64,000 nt of DNA from Tetragonia tetragonoides (lineage: Eukaryota; Streptophyta; Magnoliopsida; Caryophyllales; Aizoaceae), in the NCBI GenBank assembly GCA_038025085.1, contig CM076148.1, forward strand, positions 35,671,691 through 35,735,690, written 5' to 3'. Position 1 is the first letter of the stretch. Each line of letters starts with the position of its first letter. Of the stretch, positions 54,692 through 64,000 are shown in pieces. The position numbers and the translations under genes are program-made. The notes below the pieces were generated by a model. It made no database searches. It worked only from the letters and a program-made list of their open reading frames with translations, and was not told where the DNA came from.

Positions 54692-57131
54692 TCATATATA
54701 TATATATATAAGTGAGTTCATTTCGTGTGGCCACGACACGTAGGATGTTACGCAAGCGCCTATATTCATGTGAGGGCGACACGTGGGATGCCACACAGCG
54801 CCCAAATTCGTGTGCTGATGACACGTATGCAGCCACCTAAGCCACCCATCCAAGTGGGTCAATCATTAATGCGTGATCATAAATACAACATAATATAATT
54901 ATTATAATATTATGCAAAATTATAATAACTTTTGTTATGCAAATTTAAAAATTATAATTCTTACTCCATTGGAACAAGTTCGGAAAATACTTCAAAATGA
55001 GATACATATATACTATGTCCTATAAAGTTGGGTTCTTTTCGTGTGACGATGACAGGTGGGACGCCACATGAGAGGGATATGTTCGTGTGAAGATAACACA
55101 TAGGTGCCACACCGGTATACGTATAAAAGTGAGTCTGATTTGTGTGGGCATGATACATAGGAGGTGTAAATTCGTGTGACGATGGCACCTAAGCGTCATG
55201 TAAGCAAAGCTTGCCACATAGCCTAAGAACTCTTCATCCAAGTGTCACTCATGAATGCCTCATCATAAGTCGAAAAATTATAAATATTATTTCAATGGAT
55301 TGGATTTGAAAAAACCTTCAAAATGAGATATATATGTCCTATAAAAGTTGGGTCATTTCCATGTGGTAATGGCATGTAAGATGCTACATAAGAAGAAATG
55401 TTCGTGTAAAGATGTCACATGTGCACAACTTGGCCACATAACTTAACGGATCAATTCAAGTGTCAGAATTCATTATTACTCGAATTTATTATTTGATTTA
55501 TGTGCATATTATTTCAAATTATAAAAACACATATCTTAAGTTACATAAATCTAAAAATAATAAATCATAGTTGATTAGATTGGTTTTGAAAATGTTTGGT
55601 ATAAATTTAATTGGATAAGACACTTAAGATATCCATATTTATATTATATTAGTTGTAAATCACACTTGAATATTAGTAATGAAAACATATATTCTAAACA
55701 TTTTGAATTTGTTAATAAATATTTTATATTTATAAGAAAAAACGGAGTCATTTTTCATATACAAATGTCATATGGACGGACATTTCGTGTGGGGGATGAA
55801 ACATGAACTTCAACTCATCATCTTCTCCAATGCTTTCTTAGCAAATTAATTAAGACTTTAATATAGCACTTTAGACATACTTATGTAATACAAATGTCAC
55901 GCAAACGAAAAGTAAGATTCAAGTAACACTCCTCATTATAAGTTATTATGTTGAAATTTACGAACGTTGAACTACCTAGCACATTTAAAAAATAAATATT
56001 TAGGATCAAATTGTTGATTATAACTTTAGAAGGTGGAAGTTTTTTGCTCACCACTAATTGATTTTATTCAATTACCAAAAATCCAATTACAATAAGAGAG
56101 TAATTTTTAACTAGAGAGAGAATAATTAATGTTTATTTTTTTTCTTTGGAACTTTTAAAATAGGCTCAAATTATGTTCATAAATCAATCAATTTTTACAT
56201 ACATTCTATTTTAGATGTAGATCAACTAGATATTTAGAAGTAAATTATGAAATTATACTATTATTTTTAAGAATTAGCATGCATCCTATGGATAAAAATT
56301 TTGTTAACATAAAATTAAATGTATTTCACAAATAATATTTATAATTTCAAACCATAAAATTTTAATGTACTTATTAAATATATTAGTAAAAATATTTCTC
56401 TTTTTCTGTTCGTGTGTGCATACATGCAAGACGCCACATAGAGGCCCAAAATCGTGTGACAGTGACACCGAAATTGCCATATTAGCAAAGCTTGCCACAT
56501 AGCCTAACAACTCATCATCCAAGTGTTTCCCCTTAATGCCTCAAAATTAGTTAACTTTATTACATATTTATTAGCATATTTTTATATTAAAAAATAAAAT
56601 AATTTTAGTTCTTTCAATGGAGATATATGTGACCTTTACAAGTTGGGTCCTTACCATGCATTGATAACATGTAAACGCCACATAAAAGGGAGTGTTCGTG
56701 TAAAGATGACATGTTGACGTCACATGTGCAACTTTGTCACATATCTTAACAAATCATGATCCAAGTGCCAAATGATTAATATCACTCGATTTGATTATGT
56801 GATTAATTTGATTATTATTTCAAACTACAAAATAAAATATATTAAGTTACGTAACTCTAAAATATAAAAATCTTACTTCATTAAATTATTTTCTTATTCT
56901 TTTGTGAAGTTTGAAGTATCCTCAAATTATGTTCATCAATTAATCTTTTTTTACATTCATTTTATTTTAGATGTAGATCAATTTAAAAGGGCATTTTATA
57001 CAAAAATATTAAAATAGTCAAATATAAAATTAGTTGTGCGGAATATAACAGACATAAGATATCACCTAAAAAATTATCTACATTTCCGAGAGACATTTAC
57101 AAATCCGTGCGAAGTACGGACATAAAACTAG
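54692..57131 (+). mobile_element. Non-autonomous Helitron copy 3 with intact termini (2440 bp)
   Basis: Starts TCATATATAT after A and ends CTAG before T. The 3' hairpin TCCGTGC-GAA-GTACGGA (57104-57120, one non-pairing or G-U position) lies 11 bases before the end. Opening AAGTGAGTTCATTTCGTGTG and interior GCCACATAGCCTAA, GTGTGACGATGGCACCTAAG blocks match copies 1 and 2. The 3' 170 bases (GTTCATCAATTAATC, TAAAATTAGTTGTGCGG) are also shared. Noncoding. Confidence 0.85.
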
Positions 57132-57327
57132 TCATATCTAAATTTAGATCTTTATTTATTATAAGAAGTTCACTAGTTGTGATATTCAACGTGTTTAATT
57201 ACTTGTCAATTGTCATGATGGGCGTGGATTTGGACTTGTACGTCTCCTTTAACAACAACAAAAACAATAATAATAACTAATCTCGTCGAGGACATGAATT
57301 ACGATATTTCTCATTTTAATGTGCAAG

Positions 57328-58484
57328 TGTTATACTTAAGGATAGACTAAAGAGGGGGGTGAATTGAGTCTTAGGGAATTTTTCAAATTTTTTGCGGATT
57401 ATCAATTTAAGCACAGTCTGTTAACCTATTAATTACTAAGTTGTTAATAGCAAAGCAATATCACAAAGCAATAAATAAAGAGACACAGATTTTTACGTGG
57501 AAACCTTCTTGAACTCAACCAAGAAGTAAAACCACGACCCTAGGGGATTTTCCAAACTCCACTAAGAGTCGTAAACCAAACTCAATACAATAGACCCTAA
57601 TCTACCATTGAGCCGTATATCCTGAATTCAATCCCGAACTCAAGAACCAAACTACCTACTATGGCAGCCTTATTCTAAACAAACAAATCTTACCAATATG
57701 ACAATATGCTTCTCAATAAGCTAGAATGGTACAATCAAACCTTATGAGAAAACTGTGCTCAAGTATCAAGAGGAATTCCAAGGTATCATGTAACTCGTGT
57801 AGTAACAACTAGGATGCCTCTTAAGAAATCACTCAATATATATCACGTTTTTGCTCTATGATTTCGCCAGTGATAAAGTCTGTAACCTTTGATTTATATA
57901 GGCAAACGAAATCACCTAAAAACCAATTAGGATTAAAACACAAGAGTTTGTTTTCCAAACAATATAGACTTTCCATAAAACAAACAATCCTAATCCTACT
58001 AGACTTCTATAAAAAAGATTTTCTAAAGTAAAACTCTTTTAATTAATATTGAGTACTAAAAAGATAATATTGAGTACTAAAAAGATAATTCTGAAAACAA
58101 TTTTAAGTAAGTTATTTTATAAAGAAAAACTTTTCAAAATCGTTTTCATAAATACACGCACGTATTATAAAAGATACGTACTCAATAATACTTGGTAACT
58201 CACGCACTGTTACTTCATCTGTTACCAACTGTACCTTCGATTCCAACCTTAATTACTCAAGCACGACTTCTCTTACTTGAAGTCTAATAAAAACAATAAA
58301 GCTGCAACTTCCAACTTCATGTCATATTGTTCTTGAATCAATCTTCATTTCATCAACATTAAGATTATCAATCACAACGTTCTTGATTCCTTGTATACAA
58401 AACTTAGATAGACAACGTTAGATTGATAAGTGTCAATTATTTATCATCATCAAAATCATCATAGCTCAACCGTAAGTATAATCA
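57328..58484 (-). mobile_element. Probable solo LTR or LTR remnant (1157 bp)
   Basis: Plus-strand ends TGTTATACTTAAGG and CCGTAAGTATAATCA are inverted and of TG..CA type. The interior has AGAGGGGGGTGAATTG and TTTTACGTGGAAACC, words I associate with plant LTRs. On the minus strand it opens with TGATGATTTTGATGATGA-like sequence. The 5-base flanks (GCAAG, GTGGC) do not match, so integrity is doubtful. Confidence 0.45.
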
Positions 58485-58650
58485 GTGGCGGACGCAGAAT
58501 ATTGGTGTCATGCCATTGAGCACAATGAAGGGAAGGCTGGACCAAAAAGAAGAGAAAGGTAGCTCTGCTGACTACTATGTATGCTCTTTGGTCCAAGGAA
58601 TTATGCGGATATCATTTTCCGAATTTAGAACTTCCGAAGTGCATATTTAA

Positions 58651-58941
58651 GGGGCTGTTTGGTTGGGTGTAATGATTAAGGGAGTAATTGAATAAATTTA
58701 TAGGCTAAAAATGGGATGTATGTGAAGTAGTGGAGGTTAGATTTTGTGAGAAGAAGGGTAATGATTACCCCTAATTGGGGGATAATAGAAACCCACCTCC
58801 CCCTAGGGTAATGATATTCCCCCATTTTCCTTCATTTTTTCCATTACCCAATCATTACCCTCATCACCACTTCACCTTACTATTTTAGCCTAAAAATTCA
58901 TTCCATTACCCCCTAATCATTACACCCAACCAAACAACCCC
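58651..58941 (+). mobile_element. Tourist/Harbinger-like foldback MITE (291 bp)
   Basis: GGGGCTGTTTGGTTGGGTGT AATGATTA and its inverse TAATCATTACACCCAACCAA ACAACCCC form ends of about 30 nearly perfect bases, and the similarity goes on for another 40. The flanks are TAA and TTA, TWA-type. The interior has several GGTAATGATTACCC palindromes. Confidence 0.85.
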
Positions 58942-60089
58942 TTAGTATTAAACCTGGAAAATTGTTGACAAATATAAATATCAAAACAAACAAAATTTAA
59001 ACTTATAACTATTTGCTTTGTTGGAGTATAACCGTTATAATTTTTCGGTGGCCAATGGTTTAAATGACAAAAAAAACGTTAATAGCTTAAATAGTTAATT
59101 TTCAACGTCGATGATCTACATGATCGAAAACATCAAGAGTCTACATAACTTTTGTTGTTCATATTATTTGTCACAACACATGGCAAAAGAATGGGGGAGG
59201 GGGAACTCCAAGTTGGTGATATTGAGCATATAATCAATTAATCATATAGATTCCGTACTATATGGGCTAAGGACTACAGATTCAAACTCATAAATTAATA
59301 TTTACACCAAAAAAATCATTTGTTAATATTGCACCAATTAAAATGTAAACTCATATATTAATATGCCCTCTACAAAATTAATAAGCGGTTGATGTGAGTT
59401 GTTTGGCACTTTCATCCTTAAAGCAACGTCGAGTGCTCGAATCTGACAAGTAGAGAAACTATTTAGTGGGAGTATCACTTTACCCCTTTATAAACCAACC
59501 CGATGTGAACAAAAAATAGTCTTTGCCCAAGGAAATTAGGTGAACCTGTAATCAAACCAAAAAACATATACCCTCCACAAAAATATATTTAGTCGAGTTC
59601 CTCAAACTAATTCAATATTTCACTATCCCCAGCTAGCATCAAGGCAAAGAAATGTTCTCAAATGTATGTGCAAAACATTGGACGGAAGCATATGCTATCA
59701 TACAACGAGGTGAGTTATTGTTCACTAATTATTGCCATCACGTCTTATCCAATTTTTTTTTTATGGGCAGTGTAGGTTGGCAACACATATCCTACTTTAG
59801 CCTTTTACCCTTTAACCTTTAATTTCTTCCCTTTCAAAAAAGAGCTACAGCCTTCACTGGCCAAAAGAGCAAACTCTATTAAATGTCTGCTAATTCTATC
59901 ATTTATGTCACTTCAATGAAAAAAATACAATGTTGTTAAAAAATAATAATAATGATTGATTACCAATCATAATCCAAAGTGGTACTACTCAAAACTATCC
60001 AACTAATGACAAATAATTATCTTTGAAACTTGAAACTCCCTCACTGCCTCACACAAAAAAGGAACATGTTGGGAGTGGTCATATCCTAG
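58942..60089. other. AT-rich intergenic DNA, nothing recognised
   Basis: No family-like ORF and no paired termini were found. Confidence 0.5.
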
Positions 60090-60268
60090 GGAGAAATATT
60101 AGTTTACCTATTGGGTAGTTTACCCGAATAATATATAAAATGGTGGTCGGTTGGGTTTTGATATTTTTATTTTTAAGTTGAAAATTTTATTGAGTTTCAA
60201 TATACAAGCTTATTTTTTGTTCACATTTACCTGAGTAAACTACCCGGTGGATAAACAAATATTTCTCC
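60090..60268 (+). mobile_element. Small inverted-repeat MITE (179 bp)
   Basis: GGAGAAATATTAGTTTACCT at left and GGATAAACAAATATTTCTCC at right are inverted, followed inward by GGGTAGTTTACC / AGTAAACTACCCGG. A more degenerate relative appears at 60383-60580 (ACTCATTGAGTAATCTACTC ... GTGGGTAAGCTACCCTCC). Confidence 0.65.
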
Positions 60269-60589
60269 ATATAATAGTTATATCTTCTATGAATTTGATG
60301 AAGAGATTGTTGATTATAATACTCCATTTCTTCTACAACTTCTTGTGTTTAGCGTTTAGACTATATATACACGCCTATTTTTCAGATAGTGTTTCATTTA
60401 CTCATTGAGTAATCTACTCATTTGATGTGGATTTTAGAAAAATAAAATTGTGCATTAGTACTCAAACAATGTATTTTCAATTTTACAAAATAAAAAAATA
60501 AAAAAATAAATAACTAATCAATCACCAATTCCCAACTCATGTGGGTAAGCTACCCTCCAAATAAACCAAGTTTTTCCCCATTTGTTCAG

Positions 60590-61313
60590 ATTAAGCTTTA
60601 GTGTGATTACTCTCTATGTCTAGAACAAATAGTAATTAAAACAATTATTCTAGGATGCTCAGAGAATTTAGCACTTATCTCGAATAGCAATATATGAATT
60701 ACAATATTTAGCCAATATAGGCTAATTAGGTTTTATACACAAGTAACTTATTATCAACGTTTTGGTCAAAATGCAATCATAAATCCTTATGAGGGGGTTA
60801 CCACGAGAGACAACTAATTCATCATAACAATTTTTGTCTTAGCTAATTAAAGAAAAACTAGCTTTATCGAGTACATACATATTGTAGTACTCAATCGTGT
60901 CCTTGTTTCCTTTTCATTTGAAGGATGGTAATGAAGACAAATATCATGTGGTGACCCTCTTCCAGAAACTGGAACAACTTTAATTATTTGAAATTTCAAC
61001 TAGCTAAGCCAATGGTTCCTATCAAAATAAAAAGAAGCTACTACAAACTATTGATAATACTATTTATTTTATCTTACTTTTTTTGAAATATGTAATGTGC
61101 CAGCTAAATGATGTTTTACATATATAATGTGCATGATATAAACTCCCTGGCCTCCGGACGCCAAATGGAGCAACTTTAAATACTTTGGCCAATTATCTCA
61201 TTATTTGAGCTAGGTATCTATAAGTTGGTGCGGGACTTAGTCATTGTGACCGAAAATAGATATAATTCATCATCAATTTCGATTGAGTTGGTCACTACAC
61301 AATTCATAATCCA
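60590..61313. other. AT-rich intergenic DNA, nothing recognised
   Basis: No coding or repeat structure recognised. Confidence 0.5.
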
Positions 61314-61640
61314 TGATAAGGGATATAAATATAACATTACTTAAGTTGGGCCTCCAACGTAACCATCAACTTGCACTTTTGGTTGAGTATGTTCTAACAC
61401 ATGGTATCAGAGCGAGTCAGATGAACCAAGATGTCATGTGTTCGAATTTTAACAACACTTATTTCGTTTGTTGAATATTTGAGCACAAGGTATGAGGATT
61501 GAGGAGGTATGTGCATTATCAACACTTCAAATTTAATAGGAGTTCGTCTGAGGAGGCATGAATCATCATAACATATATAACATTATTAATAGAACCTCCA
61601 ACCATGCATTTATACTTTTGGTCGAGTTGGTTCCGACACA
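61314..61640 (+). mobile_element. TRIM-like LTR element (about 330 bp)
   Basis: Two short direct repeats, 61314-61401 and 61559-61640, share TATAACATTA, CCTCCAAC, ACTTTTGGT(T/C)GAGT and an ACACA end. Right after the first comes TGGTATCAGAGC (61402-61413), the primer-binding site for initiator tRNA-Met. A purine stretch TCTGAGGAGGCA precedes the second, like a PPT. Two very short LTRs, PBS and PPT without coding sequence define a TRIM. Repeat identity is moderate and no target repeat was found. Confidence 0.55.
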
Positions 61641-62320
61641 CATAATAACCTTAACTCCCTGAAATTGTTCCATGCAGAGAAGAGCCACGGAAACAAAGTC
61701 ATAATCTCTATCACACCTCACTCCTTCGATCTTTTATTTTCAGTGTGCACTAAGCCACTAACACATCTTCTATATATAAGATATCAATTTCAGTGACTGT
61801 ACAAAAGAAAGGTAAATAGGACTTTTGTGCATGGCGTCTTGAAATACTATGCTAGCTTTAATATGTGGAGTTGGTTTTGCATGTTGAATAATTGCTGATA
61901 TATGCAAATATACAATGACGTTAATGATAGCTACGTGTTTTGATGTATAGATATCAAAGACCACCCACATTATCCATTAAATGATGTCATCACCTAACTT
62001 TATGTTAATTTTTTTCTTATATTATTTCATTAGATTGGCTAGCTAAAAAAGAAGTTGTTGGGATATAACATCATTATATATCATATAATTTCCTTATATA
62101 ACCTGCTTTTTGGAAGGTACCTTAGCTCTAGTACTAACAATGAAGTACAAACAAATTGGTTAAATAGAAAATTGGGTAAATAAAGAAACCAATTGCAATG
62201 CCAATGAAAATTACAAAGATACAATAAGCGCTTATAGTGGTCATTTTGAGATAAAGAATTATGAAAGGAATTCGACCTTAGATTTTATTTCTTTTCACAA
62301 CATATAAAGGCCGATTGTAA
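61641..62320. other. AT-rich intergenic DNA, nothing recognised
   Basis: No gene or paired termini seen. Confidence 0.5.
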
Positions 62321-62571
62321 GGCTCTATTCTCTTCACCTTCTTTTTACTGAACTTATGTGCACAATACTAAATTAAAGTGAGGTTTACTGAATTGAACTT
62401 AATTGTTCTGAACTAAACTTATTTTTACTGGATCCACAGTTATAAAAAGTAAAATTGTAATTCGATATAACGAACTAAACTGAACTTATTTTTATTGAAC
62501 CGAACTGAGTGTTACTAAACTGAATTAAAGTTTATTGAATACTTCACTCAAAAATTGAAGAAAACGTGGCC
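62321..62571 (+). mobile_element. Harbinger-like MITE with ACTGAACT sub-terminal repeats
   Basis: Ends GGCTCTATTCTCTTCA and TGAAGAAAACGTGGCC are imperfect inverted repeats flanked by TAA on both sides (62318-62320, 62572-62574). The interior is tandem ACTGAA(C/T)T words. Confidence 0.65.
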
Positions 62572-62718
62572 TAACGGTGCGTTCTTTAGAGCTTCTCCGG
62601 TCAATTCAGTTCAATTCAGTTCAGTTCAGTTAAGGGGTGGTCACACATAACATAAGTACGGCTCGATTCAGTATTGCTCAATTCAGTTCAATGGTGTTCA
62701 ATTCAGTTCAGTTCAGTG

Positions 62719-62843
<125 letters not shown>

Positions 62844-62889
62844 TGATCATTATTATTATTTTAATTCGATTATTAATTATTATTATTAC

Positions 62890-62922
<33 letters not shown>

Positions 62923-63027
62923 CATTATTATTATTATCATTATAACAACCATACAATTTTTTTTGCAAACAAACTAGAACGAGTCAAGTGTTATAGTATA
63001 GTATTTTCAAACAAAAACTCATAAAAT

Positions 63028-63131
<104 letters not shown>

Positions 63132-63684
63132 TGTTTCAGTACAGTTCAATGGTTTTCAGTTCAGTTCAGTGGTGTTCGATTCAGTTCAGTACAGTTTAGT
63201 GGTGCTCGGTTAACTTCAGTTCAAATATTCAGATCAGTTCAGTTCAGTTCAGTTCAGTTCAGTTCAGTTCAGATAAGTTCAGTTCTAACAAACGCACCCT
63301 AAGTGTAACACCAAGTGAACAGAGGGAGTTATGATGTTTTTCAAATTTCTAATTAAGATCAAATGATTTTCATCTTTGCATTTTAAGTGCTTGTTTGGTT
63401 GACGCTTGAAAAACATAGGAATTGCTACTTTCAGGGATGTATATATTTGCCTCTTGCTTGGTTGACCAAACAATACAAGAAGGTACTTACTTCCTGCAGG
63501 AAGTGACTTCTCTCAAAATGGAGTAAGTTTCTTACCAAACCCTGTAGCCTTAGGTAAGTAGTCGTTCCCATATCGCAATTCCCATTCAATTTGCAATTTC
63601 TTTATTCAACCAACAAACAAGATTGAACACTTCCCATGAATTTATATTTCTCGTGAATTAGCACTTCCCAACAAATGATGTCTT

Positions 63685-63800
63685 AACATGGCCTAGTGAT
63701 TAAGATTGAGTTATTGAGTACATTAGTTCCCATATTCGAATCCTCCTTCCTCCATGTATATGTATTTTGTTCTGGTATTTGTGCCTGATCCGATCTGAAC
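63685..63800 (+). mobile_element. Possible tRNA-derived SINE head
   Basis: CATGGCCTAGTGATTAAGAT contains an A-box-like TAGTGATTAAG; TCCCATATTCGAATCCTC, 30 bases on, is a B box. The 3' end and tail are not resolved. Confidence 0.45.
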
Positions 63801-64000
63801 CAAAAACAATACTAATAAAATGAATGAGCACTTCCCATTTAACCAAACAAGCACTAATAGACTTAACTTTTTATTAGGAGCTGAAGATGCCTTACGAGTT
63901 CGTTCGCACCAAAAAAAAAAAAAAAGATGCCTTGAGAGTGGAGAACACAAACATGAGCAAGGTCAACTTAAAATTTTTCCTTACAACATGCTAAACACTT

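Overview
This window is nuclear DNA from a flowering plant, a TE-rich eudicot. Evidence: many short exons with GT-AG introns, plant-only protein families, plant LINEs, Helitrons and MITEs, and long microsatellites. Abundant L1-type LINEs and PIF/Harbinger- and hAT-like elements would suit Caryophyllales such as spinach or beet, but I cannot prove the taxon.

Four host genes are supported with exon-level models: (1) a PHO1;H1-type phosphate exporter (SPX-EXS) on + at 6437-12111, 14 exons, 788 aa; (2) a DNL/Zim17-type zinc-finger protein, probably organellar, on + at 25240-34572, 4 exons, with a LINE in its 7.5-kb second intron; (3) a lysine-rich, GPI-anchored arabinogalactan protein on - at 34987-35873, 2 exons, convergent with gene 2; (4) the chloroplast tRNA-Arg adenosine deaminase TADA on - at 44055-52911, 4 exons, 1526 aa. 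The genes are unrelated housekeeping or transport loci and form no pathway or operon.

Almost everything else is mobile DNA. 0.9-5.8 kb: a cluster of MITEs upstream of PHO1;H1. 13.66-24.1 kb: a nested stack in which a Harbinger-like element holds a - strand LINE; that LINE holds a poly-A retroposon with a degenerate Pur-alpha-like ORF; the retroposon ORF holds a 1036-bp hAT element; and the hAT element carries a tRNA-like segment. A 2.6-kb solo LTR sits in the right arm. 27.4-31.7 kb: a decayed LINE in the DNL intron. 37.2-42.7 and 54.7-57.1 kb: three related non-autonomous Helitrons, two with textbook termini. TADA introns: an organelle-type 23S/26S rRNA fragment, a foldback MITE, LINE debris, a 106-bp retroposon with 16-bp duplications, and a second, 5'-truncated copy of the Pur-like retroposon. 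58-63.3 kb: Harbinger-like MITEs, a TRIM-like element and two large (ATT)n/(AAT)n arrays.

The best candidates for something under-described are the poly-A retroposon family whose remaining ORF is not a reverse transcriptase, and the Helitron family that includes a copy with its 3' hairpin cleanly missing. All calls come from reading the sequence by eye; no database search was run.
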